From contig JAFAXS010000139.1 of the NCBI GenBank assembly GCA_019240755.1, positions 1 to 33,017 on the forward strand: 33,017 bases of DNA, in the 5' to 3' direction. This document shows, one piece after another, positions 1 through 8,273 of the stretch (its first letter is position 1; each line of letters begins with the position of its first letter). The DNA comes from Vulcanimicrobiota bacterium. GTDB lineage: Bacteria > Vulcanimicrobiota > Vulcanimicrobiia > Vulcanimicrobiales > Vulcanimicrobiaceae. A program made the translations under genes and the position numbers. Below the pieces are notes generated by a model. That model made no database searches, was not told the DNA's origin, and saw nothing but the letters and a program-made list of their open reading frames with translations.

Positions 1-594
1 CACATGCATCCCGACCATTTCTTCGATCTGGTCGCGCTGCGCCACGGGCTGAAATATGCCAACGCCGTCGGGAGAGAACGAATGCCGCTCTGGCTGCCGC
101 CGGGAGGAATCGAGATTTTGTCAACGCTCAGCACGCTCATCAGCGAAGGCGCCCGCCGTTCTTTTTTCGACGACGCCTATGCGATCCACGAATACGAGCC
201 GGCCGTACCCCTGTTCGTCGGCGGATTGCGCATAACGTTCGCGCGCACGCAGCACTTCATTTCCGCCTACGCGATTCGCGTGGAGCACGACGGCAAGTCT
301 GTTGCCTATTCGGCGGACACCGCGCCGTGCGATGCGGTGATCGAGCACGCCCGGGACACGGATTTATTTCTGTGCGAGGCCGCACTCGGCTTAGAGGCCG
401 AGCAGGGCGGACGAGGCCACTCCAACGCGTACGAAGCCGGTGAAATGGCCGCCCGCGCCGGCGCGAAACGTTTGGTGCTGACGCACTACCCGGCGAAATT
501 TTCAGCCGCGGAGCTCATCGCCGCGGCGCGTGCGCGCTTCAACGGACCTATCGAAGTCGCAAACGACGGTATAGAGGTGTCACTAGAAGCTTAG
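1..594 (+). CDS. MBL-fold metallo-hydrolase, 5'-truncated by the window edge
   Basis: This is the 3' part of a metallo-beta-lactamase-fold hydrolase. The first visible residues are HMHPDHFFD, the HxHxDH zinc motif, so the true start lies before base 1 and the ATG at base 4 is internal to that motif. Later metal ligands also fit the family: an Asp in AYSADTAPC, a GH pair in RGHSNAYEAG, and a His in LVLTHYPAKF. The ending, with an alpha segment followed by a short strand and NDGIEVSL, is typical of the RNase Z/ElaC-like and cyclic-nucleotide phosphodiesterase-like branch of this fold. The substrate cannot be told from the sequence. Its stop overlaps the stop of the convergent pyrE gene by four bases, so there is no room for a separate terminator. 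Confidence 0.85.
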   Translation, partial: HMHPDHFFDLVALRHGLKYANAVGRERMPLWLPPGGIEILSTLSTLISEGARRSFFDDAYAIHEYEPAVPLFVGGLRITFARTQHFISAYAIRVEHDGKSVAYSADTAPCDAVIEHARDTDLFLCEAALGLEAEQGGRGHSNAYEAGEMAARAGAKRLVLTHYPAKFSAAELIAAARARFNGPIEVANDGIEVSLEA

Positions 595-1121
595 TTATGC
601 GTTTGTGGGGTATCGCGAGGAAGGGAGAATGCGATCAGCGCGCGCACCGGCGCGAGGCCGCGGCTGACCACGGCGTAGGGCGTCACCTCTAAGCCCAGTT
701 CTCGGAGGCGCGCGGCGGCGGCCAGGAGCTCGTGGCCGCTCGTGACGACGTCCTCGAGCAACAGTACGTGCTGTCCGGTTTCATAGGGCCCCTCGACGTA
801 CTCGTTCGCGAACGCGCCGTAGGCTTTTGGTTTCTTGCGAACTGCGAGCAACGGTAGGCCGGAGAGCTGCGAGACCGCGGTGGCGATCACGACGCCGCCG
901 AGCTCCGTGCCCGCGATGAGGTCGGGATTCACCTCCGCGACGATCGGCGTGAAGAGCCGGGCGATGCGCCGCAAGACTTGCGGATCGGAGAACAAGCGAA
1001 ACTTGTCGATGTAATAGTCGCTGCGCGCGCCGCCGGCAAGGACGTAATCGCCGCGCGTGAGCGCGCGTTCGGCGATGATCTTGCGGAGCCACGCGACGTC
1101 AGAGAGGCCTAGATGCTCCAC
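591..1121 (-). CDS. pyrE: Orotate phosphoribosyltransferase
   Basis: It transfers orotate onto PRPP to form orotidine 5'-monophosphate, the fifth step of pyrimidine synthesis, in the cytosol. The 176-residue protein shows the PRPP-binding motif LLEDVVTSG near residues 121-129, a basic RKK run near 95-97 that fits the catalytic loop, and YYIDKFRLFSDP near 36-47, which matches the N-terminal orotate-binding region. The length is slightly short for the family (about 180-215 residues). Translation probably starts at a GTG that overlaps the end of the upstream substrate-binding-protein gene by 13 bases, indicating coupled translation. No other pyrimidine gene is nearby, so here it sits at the end of a functionally mixed operon. 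Confidence 0.9.
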   Translation of the reverse strand: MEHLGLSDVAWLRKIIAERALTRGDYVLAGGARSDYYIDKFRLFSDPQVLRRIARLFTPIVAEVNPDLIAGTELGGVVIATAVSQLSGLPLLAVRKKPKAYGAFANEYVEGPYETGQHVLLLEDVVTSGHELLAAAARLRELGLEVTPYAVVSRGLAPVRALIAFSLPRDTPQTHN

Positions 1122-2749
1122 TGCCAGGCGTTCCAGGATTCCAAGACCGGATTGGGATCGAAGCCTTTGAAATCCACGCTAATCGGCTCCATCTGCCGGC
1201 GCCACCAAAAGTAGATCTCGGGATTGTATTGCGCGAGCACTCGCTGAACTTGCGAGTAGGCCGCCTTGCGACTGGCACGGTCGTAGTGGGTGAGGGCGGC
1301 GGCCTGTGCGGCCTCCATCAGAGGATTGCAGAACCGCGTGTAGTTGTAGCCGCCGGGTGGAAAGTTGCGGCACAGGAACTGCGAGCTGTCGTCCGGATCG
1401 ATGCCGGCATACCACCCGTTGATCGAGAGATCGTACTTGCCCAACTGGAGGATTCCGCCCATGCCGGCCGGCGCGAACAGGATGGCGCCGGGGTACGACT
1501 TCACCTCGACTGCGATTCCCACGGCGTGTAGCATGGACTGCAACTCGACGGCGGCCTGACGGCGCGTCACGTTCGAATTATTTGTCACCAGCACGAGCGA
1601 CATCGTCTGGCCGTTCTTGCGCAGGATCCCATCGGGCCCCGGCGTCCAACCGGCCTGCCGCAACAGCGTCCGCGCCTTGACCGGGTCGTAAGGATAGCTG
1701 CGGACGTTGGGATCGAAGGCCCATAGCCAGTCGGGAATGTCTTCCGTCGCCGCCTTCATCTGACCGTAGGTCAGCGTGTCGACGAGCCGCGTCTTGTCGG
1801 TCGCGTACGCGATCGCGAGGCGAACGTTGGGGTCGGCGAGATACGGCTTGGCGGTGTTGATCTGTACGCGCTCGTAGCCGTTCACGTTCACGAAGACCAG
1901 GCGAATGTCGGGGACCGATTTGAGCGCCGGATACGTCTCCGGCGACGCCTGGAACATGAAGTCTATCGCGTGCGTCTTGAGAAGATTGACGGTCGTATTT
2001 TCATCGGGCACGATGCGGATGTCGATGCGGTCCAAGCCCGGTTTGCCCATGAAGAAGCCGTCGTTGCGCAGCAACGTGATGTGGTCGCCGTGCGACCATT
2101 GAGCGAAGCGAAACGGTCCGTCGCTGACGGTCGGCTCGTTGTTGAACGAGATCTGATTGAGGTCGGGATACTTGGCCAGCACGTGCGCGGGCGCGACCGG
2201 CATCGGCTGGTCGCTCATCGCGAAGAACGTATTGACGAAGGGCGAGAACCTCTCTTTGAGATGGACGACCGCGGTCCAATCGTCCGGTGTATCGATGCTG
2301 CGTATGTAGTCGTACCCGTGGCGGGAGACGATGTTGTTGGCCGAATTCATGATCGCTTGCCACGACCACTTCACGTCTTTGGACGTAACGCGCGCGCCGT
2401 CGGTCCACTTGGCGTCCTTGCGAAGGTGATACGTCACGGTCAGCCCATCACGACTGATGCCGCCGTTCTCTATGCTGGGAACGGCAGTGACCAAGATCGG
2501 CACCGGGTCGCCCTTGGCGTCGGCCGCGAGCAGCGGCTCGAACATCAGATCCGCGACGAACCCGTCGGTCGTATTGGAGTTCAGCAACGGATTGAGCGTC
2601 TTGACGTCGCTTTGAATCGCCACGCGAAGCATACCGGGACGCGTCCACGAGTGGCGCGCTCCGGCGGTGCCGTTCGAGATCTTTGTACAGGCGATAACCG
2701 CCAGCGTCAGCCCGAGCGCGGCTGCCACGCCGGCACGCGATAGGTTCAC
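1109..2749 (-). CDS. Oligopeptide-type ABC transporter substrate-binding lipoprotein
   Basis: A 546-residue extracytoplasmic solute-binding protein of family 5 (DppA/OppA-like). The N-terminus has a hydrophobic signal ending LAVIAC, a plausible lipobox with Cys21 as the lipidated residue. The body carries family signatures: MLRVAIQSDVKTLNPLL, then the FEPLL segment, then the YHLRKDAKWTDGARVTSKDV stretch (about residues 127-146), which is the classic SBP_bac_5 pattern. It should deliver peptides or a similar ligand to a permease, but no permease or ATPase subunit lies in the window, so the partner must be encoded elsewhere. The GTG start overlaps the TGA of the EF-G-like gene by four bases (GTGA), and its end overlaps the pyrE start. 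The ligand is not determinable. Confidence 0.88.
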   Translation of the reverse strand: MNLSRAGVAAALGLTLAVIACTKISNGTAGARHSWTRPGMLRVAIQSDVKTLNPLLNSNTTDGFVADLMFEPLLAADAKGDPVPILVTAVPSIENGGISRDGLTVTYHLRKDAKWTDGARVTSKDVKWSWQAIMNSANNIVSRHGYDYIRSIDTPDDWTAVVHLKERFSPFVNTFFAMSDQPMPVAPAHVLAKYPDLNQISFNNEPTVSDGPFRFAQWSHGDHITLLRNDGFFMGKPGLDRIDIRIVPDENTTVNLLKTHAIDFMFQASPETYPALKSVPDIRLVFVNVNGYERVQINTAKPYLADPNVRLAIAYATDKTRLVDTLTYGQMKAATEDIPDWLWAFDPNVRSYPYDPVKARTLLRQAGWTPGPDGILRKNGQTMSLVLVTNNSNVTRRQAAVELQSMLHAVGIAVEVKSYPGAILFAPAGMGGILQLGKYDLSINGWYAGIDPDDSSQFLCRNFPPGGYNYTRFCNPLMEAAQAAALTHYDRASRKAAYSQVQRVLAQYNPEIYFWWRRQMEPISVDFKGFDPNPVLESWNAWQWSI

Positions 2750-4797
2750 ACGGCCGCCTTCGGCGCGACGCGATTGCCCGGCAGGGGGTCGTAGCGCTCG
2801 TGCCGCCAGCTGTACGTGGCCAGCCCCTGCGTCGCCGTGCGAAGCTCGGTAATGTACCGCGAAAGCTCGACGGCCGGCACGAATGCTTCGACGACGTCGA
2901 AGCCGGGGCGCTCCGCGGGATTCATTCCGAGAATCTGGCCGCGCTTACCGGTCAACTGTTGAATCACCGTGGACGTGTAGTTCGACGGTACCGTGACTTT
3001 CACGGACGCGATCGGCTCCAGCACCACGGGATTGCACTTGGGGAGCGCCTCGCGCACGCCCATGCCCGCCGCCGTCTTGAACGACTGTTCGCTCGAGTCC
3101 ACGTCGTGGTATTGGCCGTCGTACAGCGTCACGTGCAAGTCGGTCACCGGATAGCCGTTCGGTCCGTGGGCCAGTGCCTCGCGCACGCCTTTCTCCACCG
3201 CCGGGATGAACTGACGCGGCACGACGCCTCCCACGATTTTCTCTTCGAAGCTGACGCCGGCGCCGCGGTCGCGCGGCTCGAAGCGGAGCCAAACGTCGCC
3301 GAACTGACCGTGGCCGCCCGTCTGATGCTTGTAGCGCGAATGGATTTCGGTCGATGAGGTGATCGTCTCTTGATACGGAATCGTCGCGGCGGCCGTCGCG
3401 ACCTCCACCTTATACTTGCGCGCCAGCCGCTCGACCGCAATCGAAACGTGCTGTTCGCCGCTTCCCAAGAGCAGCAGCTCGTGCGTCACGTCGGCGCGCT
3501 CCAGGCGCAGCGCCGGATCTTCGTCCACGATGCGCGCAAGCATCTGCGAGATCTTCGCTTCGTCGATGCGCTCCTTGGGCTTGATCGCGACGGCAAAGAC
3601 GGGCTCCGCGACGCCCGCCCGCGGTAAGAGCACCTTGTGTCCGTTGGACGTCAACGTGTCTCCCGTCGAAACCGACTCCAACCGGCCCAAAGCGACGATC
3701 GCGCCCGGACCCGCTTCGGTGATGGGCTCCTGTTTTTTGCCTTGCAGCCGGAAGAGACCGCCGAGGCGCACTTTTTCGCCGCTCTTGGTCGCGTTCGTCA
3801 GCGTCGAGTCGGCACGAATCGTTCCCGACAAGATTCGTGCGATCGACAGCTTCCCGCTCTGCGGATGGATGGACGTCTTGATGATGCGCGCGACGACGGG
3901 CGCGCTCGGATCTGGCGCGATCGGACGGCCTTCGGCATCGGTCTGCGGCGCTTGCGCCGGCGATGGAAACCACTGCTCGATCGCGCGAACCAGCGCGGGG
4001 ACGCCGGCGCCGGATGCCCCGGACGCCACGAGCACCGGAACGACTTGGTCGTGCGCGCACTCGGTGCAAAGATCCCGATCGATCTCGTCGGCGGGCGGCT
4101 CGATGCCCTCGAGGAGCTCTTCCATTAAATGGTCGTCGAAGTCGGCCATCGCCTCGAGCAACTCTCCGTGGCGCGCGCGCGCCGTCGCCTCCAAATCGCT
4201 TGGAAGGTCGGTCTCCGTTTCAACGCTCGCTGTGCCGCCCGACACCCCGAACGTGTACGCCTTGAGGTGCGCGAGATCCACGTAGCCGTGAAACTGGTCG
4301 GCGCTTCCGATCGGCCACTGCTCGGCGACGAGGTGACGGCCGTAGGCCTGCTGCAGCGCACCGAGCGTCGCTGCAAAATCGGCACCGGGCCGGTCCAACT
4401 TATTGATCACGAAGACGTGCGGCACGCGCGTTGCTTCGAGATGGTCAACGATCGTTTGCGTCTGAACGATGCGCGCGGGATCGGCTTCCACGACGATCAC
4501 GGCGGCGTCGACCCCGGCCAGTGCCTGTTTCGTCTCTTCGAAGAAGTCGACGAATCCCGGCGTGTCGACGATCGTGATGTCGATTCCGTCGGCGGTGGTG
4601 TGCGCGAAGGCGGCCGCCGTGGACTGCAGGTGCGAGATCTCTTCGGGCTCGTGATCCGTGACGGTCGAGCCTTCACCGACGGAGCCTCGCCGTCCGATCG
4701 CTCCGGTGTGGGCGAGGATCGCTTCGATGAGCGTCGTTTTTCCGCTGTGATGCGGACCGACGAATGCGATATTCCGGAGGCGTTCGATATCCGCCAA
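2746..4797 (-). CDS. EF-G-like translational GTPase (FusA2 type)
   Basis: A 683-residue GTPase with the EF-G domain order. G1 is GPHHSGKT (residues 14-21), G3 is DTPGF (78-82) and G4 is NKLD (132-135). Domain II and the domain III-V region follow, including GGHGQFGDVWLRF and GGVVPRQFIPAVEKGV typical of EF-G domain IV. The switch II His found in canonical EF-G (DTPGH) is Phe here. The general pattern resembles the EF-G-like FusA2 group, whose cellular role is poorly defined, rather than the housekeeping FusA; that subgroup assignment is from family memory. The TTG start has an AAGGA-type ribosome site about ten bases upstream. It lies 38 bases after the PHP gene and overlaps the lipoprotein gene, so it is probably co-transcribed with both. 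Confidence 0.85.
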   Translation of the reverse strand: MADIERLRNIAFVGPHHSGKTTLIEAILAHTGAIGRRGSVGEGSTVTDHEPEEISHLQSTAAAFAHTTADGIDITIVDTPGFVDFFEETKQALAGVDAAVIVVEADPARIVQTQTIVDHLEATRVPHVFVINKLDRPGADFAATLGALQQAYGRHLVAEQWPIGSADQFHGYVDLAHLKAYTFGVSGGTASVETETDLPSDLEATARARHGELLEAMADFDDHLMEELLEGIEPPADEIDRDLCTECAHDQVVPVLVASGASGAGVPALVRAIEQWFPSPAQAPQTDAEGRPIAPDPSAPVVARIIKTSIHPQSGKLSIARILSGTIRADSTLTNATKSGEKVRLGGLFRLQGKKQEPITEAGPGAIVALGRLESVSTGDTLTSNGHKVLLPRAGVAEPVFAVAIKPKERIDEAKISQMLARIVDEDPALRLERADVTHELLLLGSGEQHVSIAVERLARKYKVEVATAAATIPYQETITSSTEIHSRYKHQTGGHGQFGDVWLRFEPRDRGAGVSFEEKIVGGVVPRQFIPAVEKGVREALAHGPNGYPVTDLHVTLYDGQYHDVDSSEQSFKTAAGMGVREALPKCNPVVLEPIASVKVTVPSNYTSTVIQQLTGKRGQILGMNPAERPGFDVVEAFVPAVELSRYITELRTATQGLATYSWRHERYDPLPGNRVAPKAAV

Positions 4798-4835
4798 TGC
4801 TTTAGTTCCTTTGTCGAGAGAGTGCTGTACGAGAC

Positions 4836-6347
4836 TTAGCGCCGCTTCGCCGCGCTCTTTTTCTTTTTGACGGCTTTCTTCGCGGACCCGGCCGCGCGCC
4901 GCTTCGGCTTGGCCGGACGCCGTGCGGCAGGCTTCTTGCCAGTGCCCTTCTTGGCTTTGGCGGCGACGGCTTTTCGCGCCGTCTTCTTGACGCCTCGGCG
5001 CGCCGGCCGCTGCTTCGCGCGAACGCTGCGGGAACGTGGCGCCGAGCTCTTGCGGCTTTTTTTCGTTCGGGCCGCGGGTGCTTTTTTGCGCTTGGGCGAG
5101 CTGCTCGTCGTCTTCTTCTTTGCGGGCTTCGCCGGGCGAGCCGCTTTGGAGACCCGCGCGGCTTTCGCCTTGGTCGCCGAGGACGCCGATTCCGCAGTCC
5201 GTTTCGACGTACTCGCGGTTGCCGACGCTGCGGCACGCTTCCTCGGGCCGGCTCCTCGACCGGTCCGCGACAGCTCCGCGCGTCCTTCGGCCTCCTCGGG
5301 AAGGCCTAGTTCGGCGCGACCGTACCCGGTGATGCTGCTGCCGGGAGCGACCGGTTGACGCCGCGCCTTCGCATGCGCCTCGAGATGCTCGCGGGTCGCG
5401 CGTAATGCGACTCGTGCGAGCCGGCCGCCCACCGGAAAGACGATCTCGTTAATCTTCGCGTCATCGAGCAGCTTCAGCGCCTGATCGAAGCCGCCGCCTT
5501 GGTCTTTTGGGCTGTGCGCATCCGAGCCGATCGCGATCCCCACGCCCCGCGCTTTGGCTTTGCGGATCAGGCGCGCGTTCGCGTCGAGATATTTTTTGCG
5601 GCGATCGTCGGGCTGTCCGCGGTACAAAAGGCGAGTGTTGACCTCCACGGCCAAACTGCGTCGATGGGCCACGTCGAGCATCCGGTCTTCGTACTCTTCG
5701 AGCTTCTTTTGCGCCGGCCAACGTCCGAGCGCGGCGGGGACATAAAAATGGCCGATGACGTGCGCGGGGAGCTTCTCGAGATCGTCGAGCAGCTTCGCCA
5801 TGTAGAGCTCCCAAAGTTTGTCGGGTCCGATGACGTCGTGCAGCTGGGCGAACTCCGCATTGTCGAACGCCCACGGCCAATCGGTCCCTTTCTCGGGGTG
5901 CGTGATCGAAACGAAATGCACCGATCGGATGATTCCGTCGGGACGCATCGCGTCAACGATGTTCTGCGCATCCGGCCTCGCCCGGGGGTCGTTGTCCATC
6001 TCGGCGCCGATCGAAAAGCGCATCCCTCGGCGCAACCCCTCTGAGACGAGGGCAGCGTGCGCGATGTCCACGCCGGCCGTCTCTGCGGCGCCGAGCAGAT
6101 CGCCGGCTTGGGCTAAGTTGAGGGCCCTGCGGACCGTATTGACTGCACCCGGATCTTCGAAGGTCAGATAGTTCGAGTGATCCGCGACCATCAAGAACCG
6201 CGGGAAGCCACGACGGCACGCATGGTAGAACCAAAGGAAAAGCATGCGCGCCGAATACGCAATCGGCCGCTCCTCGCTATACGGGCGGTGTTCCCCTTTG
6301 GCATGACCATGAACGTCGGGAATCGCCGCAGTGCGGGGGTCGCTCAT
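4836..6347 (-). CDS. PHP-domain phosphoesterase with a histone-H1-like basic C-terminal tail
   Basis: A 503-residue protein. Residues about 1-310 are a PHP-family metal phosphoesterase: DVHGH at 11-15, ADHS at 55-58, a conserved Glu at about 116, IGHF at about 198-201 and SDAH at 275-278 fit the metal-binding motifs. Known PHP enzymes include histidinol phosphatases, nucleoside-bisphosphate phosphatases and the nuclease modules of some DNA polymerases, so the substrate is open. Residues about 365-503 are a low-complexity Lys/Ala/Arg/Pro/Ser tail with repeated KKA, AAK and SPKRKK-type motifs, resembling histone H1 or Hc1-like proteins and probably binding nucleic acid. It follows the alkyltransferase gene by 19 bases, which makes a DNA- or nucleotide-related role plausible but unproven. 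The ATG at 6345-6347 is used. Confidence 0.8.
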   Translation of the reverse strand: MSDPRTAAIPDVHGHAKGEHRPYSEERPIAYSARMLFLWFYHACRRGFPRFLMVADHSNYLTFEDPGAVNTVRRALNLAQAGDLLGAAETAGVDIAHAALVSEGLRRGMRFSIGAEMDNDPRARPDAQNIVDAMRPDGIIRSVHFVSITHPEKGTDWPWAFDNAEFAQLHDVIGPDKLWELYMAKLLDDLEKLPAHVIGHFYVPAALGRWPAQKKLEEYEDRMLDVAHRRSLAVEVNTRLLYRGQPDDRRKKYLDANARLIRKAKARGVGIAIGSDAHSPKDQGGGFDQALKLLDDAKINEIVFPVGGRLARVALRATREHLEAHAKARRQPVAPGSSITGYGRAELGLPEEAEGRAELSRTGRGAGPRKRAAASATASTSKRTAESASSATKAKAARVSKAARPAKPAKKKTTSSSPKRKKAPAARTKKSRKSSAPRSRSVRAKQRPARRGVKKTARKAVAAKAKKGTGKKPAARRPAKPKRRAAGSAKKAVKKKKSAAKRR

Positions 6348-6366
6348 GCCAAAGCGTGGTTGGCGT

Positions 6367-7098
6367 CTAGCGGCGGTAGCCCTCCATTTTCAGAAGACGC
6401 GCTTTCATTTCGCGGCCGTAAAAGTAATCGTGAAGATCGCCCGACGAATCGACGACTCGGTGGCACGGAAAGAGCAACGGCAAAGGATTGCGCGCCATCA
6501 CGCGCCCGACGGCGCGTGCCGCGCGTGGCTTACCGATTTGCATCGCCACCCACGCGTAGGAGCGCACTTCGCCGGGCGGTATCCGTGCCGCCGCGCGCAG
6601 CACGGCCTGTTCGAACGGCGTTAGGTCGCTGATATCCACGATGGCGTCGTCCACTTGCCACGTCGTGAAGAAACGGTCGAGAGCTTTGCGCAGCCACCCG
6701 GGCGCTTCGCCCACGACGACCGGGCGATGGAGCCTGCGCGCCGCGCGGGTCACCACCTCTTCGAGCGGCTCTCCGGTATCCAGGCTCAGATACGCCATTC
6801 TGTTCTGCTTGACGCCGACGAAGAGCGTGCCGAGCGGCGTTGTTATGGACGCCAGGACGATCGGCTGCTGGATCTTGCCGCGCAGCGCGGCGATGTGTGT
6901 AACGACCTTTTTCGCCAGGTCGCACGACGGTTCGGGAGGCGGCAAACTGGAGAGACAATACGCGACGCCTTCGTACTGCTCGTACATGTCCTGGCACGAG
7001 GGGCACGCCCGCAGATGAACGTGGACCGTATCCTTGAGCGTGGCTTGGCATTCGCCTCGCAGCTCGTCCCAGAGCGCTTCGACCTCACGACAACGCAT
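6367..7098 (-). CDS. Anti-sigma zinc-finger domain fused to O6-alkylguanine-DNA alkyltransferase
   Basis: A 243-residue two-domain protein. Residues 1-45 match a zinc-binding anti-sigma (ZAS) domain: Cys3, then His28-x3-Cys32-x2-Cys35 (HLRACPSC). Residues about 70-243 form a methylated-DNA-protein cysteine methyltransferase. PFEQAVLRAAARIPPGEV leads into the helix-turn-helix, RAVG supplies the Arg finger, and NPLP and PCHRV carry the acceptor Cys212, with a closing Glu in KMEG. All key repair residues are present. An ATG at 7096-7098 is preferred over an upstream TTG at 7131 because GGAAGGAG stands nine bases before it; the domain also begins there as in other ZAS proteins. It overlaps the sigma factor gene by 14 bases, as sigma/anti-sigma pairs often do. 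The fusion suggests an alkylation-sensing anti-sigma factor; this role is inference. Confidence 0.85.
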   Translation of the reverse strand: MRCREVEALWDELRGECQATLKDTVHVHLRACPSCQDMYEQYEGVAYCLSSLPPPEPSCDLAKKVVTHIAALRGKIQQPIVLASITTPLGTLFVGVKQNRMAYLSLDTGEPLEEVVTRAARRLHRPVVVGEAPGWLRKALDRFFTTWQVDDAIVDISDLTPFEQAVLRAAARIPPGEVRSYAWVAMQIGKPRAARAVGRVMARNPLPLLFPCHRVVDSSGDLHDYFYGREMKARLLKMEGYRR

Positions 7099-7771
7099 GT
7101 ACTCCAACTCCTTCCGGAACGAATCGCCCAATCTGGGGACCCAGAATACGCCGCAGAATTCGAACGGCGCGGTGCACGTGGGATTTGACCGTGCCGATCG
7201 GTTGATTCAGAATTTCGGCAATTTCCGGGTGGCTGCGGCCCTCGATAAATCGAAGGGTCGCCGCGGCGCGAAGATGCATCGGGAGCTGCAAGAGTGCCCG
7301 CTCGACCAGCGCGATCTCGGTGTTCTGTTCGACGATCTTCTCGGGCTGGGGCGGCCCCTCGTGCGACTCGCGTAAGATCGCGTCGGGGTCGGCCAGAGCA
7401 TCCAGCGCGACGTTCGTGGGGCGCTTGCTCCGCAGGCGGTTGCGCGTAACGTTCAGCGTGATCGTGTAGAGCCAGGGCTGCAGCCGAAGGTCGGCTCGCT
7501 GCTCCGGCGACATCTTGCCGAGCGCGCGGTATGCGCGGACGAACGCGTCCTGAACGATCTCCTCAGCGTCTTCCCGATTTCCCGTCATGCGCAAAGCAAA
7601 GCCGTAGAGGCGGCGCTGATAGTCATCGACGATCGCCTCGAAACTCTCGACGGTGGGTGCGGAGCCGTCCCGCGGCAAGTTCACCGCGGTGCGTCCCGAC
7701 GTTGTCGCTGATGGCACGAATACTCCCGTACTCCAGTGGTGCGAGCGCGCCCATATAGAGCCCCGGACCAC
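7085..7771 (-). CDS. ECF-family RNA polymerase sigma factor
   Basis: A sigma-70 protein of the extracytoplasmic-function type, which directs RNA polymerase to a small regulon. Region 2 is clear: the YQRRLYGFALRMTGNREDAE stretch followed by IVQDAFVRAYRAL, and LQPWLYTITLNVTRNRLR. Region 4 ends with RFIEGRSHPEIAEILNQPIG and then GTVKSHVHRAVRILRR, the -35-recognition helix-turn-helix. The first 40 or so residues are not conserved sigma sequence, so the annotated GTG at 7771 may be too far upstream; a GTG at 7684 is an alternative. The stop lies inside the 5' end of the anti-sigma/alkyltransferase gene, its probable regulator. The target promoter cannot be defined from this window alone. Confidence 0.9.
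   Translation of the reverse strand: MVRGSIWARSHHWSTGVFVPSATTSGRTAVNLPRDGSAPTVESFEAIVDDYQRRLYGFALRMTGNREDAEEIVQDAFVRAYRALGKMSPEQRADLRLQPWLYTITLNVTRNRLRSKRPTNVALDALADPDAILRESHEGPPQPEKIVEQNTEIALVERALLQLPMHLRAAATLRFIEGRSHPEIAEILNQPIGTVKSHVHRAVRILRRILGPQIGRFVPEGVGVHALS
7108..7115 (-). promoter_or_regulatory. Ribosome binding site deciding the start of the anti-sigma/alkyltransferase gene
   Basis: On the minus strand, GGAAGGAG is followed by nine bases and the ATG at 7098. It lies inside the end of the sigma factor coding region, so the two genes are probably translationally coupled. The more upstream TTG frame opening at 7131 has no comparable site. Confidence 0.7.
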
Positions 7772-7878
7772 CCTTGCTAGCCCCGAGGTTTCACGCTCGT
7801 CCTTAAAAACTCCTCAGACGCTCCGGGCGAGCGGTACGTCGGGGCAGGGGTTTCGAGCAGCGTTCCTAAAGCCTCGCT

Positions 7879-8271
7879 ATGCCGCAAGCTTTCGAGCCGA
7901 CTGAAGTCTCGCTTGACGCGTACACCATCTGTAGTTTTTTGCCGAAGATCGATAGTGCACGAGCGCTACCGCTCGTCTTAATCGGTTACCGCCGCACCGA
8001 AGATCCGTGGTTTCTCTGGCTCATTCCGGCCGAAGGCGTAGATCCGCAAGGACTCACCGACGATCCCTATTACGCGAAGGTCCTGCGCGATCCGAAGGCC
8101 TATTTTAAGAAAAAACTCGCGAAGTATATCGACGAAACCGGATCGGTGAAGCGCGGAATCGAGATGCTGATCGACTGCCATCAAAACCATCTCGCGTTCA
8201 CGCCGCTGACCGCGCTGCACGAGCAGCCGTTTAGGCATCCTCTCCAAGTCGAACTCGTCGGCGCCTTCTAA
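7879..8271 (+). CDS. Conserved-looking hypothetical protein, 130 residues
   Basis: I do not recognise this family. The product is a small, soluble, mixed alpha/beta protein without a signal peptide or membrane segment. It contains a Trp-rich stretch EDPWFLWLIPAEG (about residues 41-53), a Lys-rich segment YFKKKLAKYID and two His residues in DCHQNHLAF. It is transcribed away from the sigma factor gene across a 107-base gap and ends three bases from the convergent gene. It could be a small accessory protein; no function is proposed. Confidence 0.6.
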   Translation: MPQAFEPTEVSLDAYTICSFLPKIDSARALPLVLIGYRRTEDPWFLWLIPAEGVDPQGLTDDPYYAKVLRDPKAYFKKKLAKYIDETGSVKRGIEMLIDCHQNHLAFTPLTALHEQPFRHPLQVELVGAF

Positions 8272-8273
8272 AT

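Noticed and set aside
7099-7131. TTG start at 7131 for the anti-sigma/alkyltransferase fusion
   Set aside because: The 11 additional residues do not belong to the zinc domain and there is no ribosome site, whereas the ATG at 7098 has GGAAGGAG nine bases upstream.
7840-7866. GGAAC box (minus strand, 7866-7862) as an autoregulated ECF promoter of the sigma gene
   Set aside because: No acceptable -10 element at 16-17 bases; the nearest CGAC-like bases are too far downstream.
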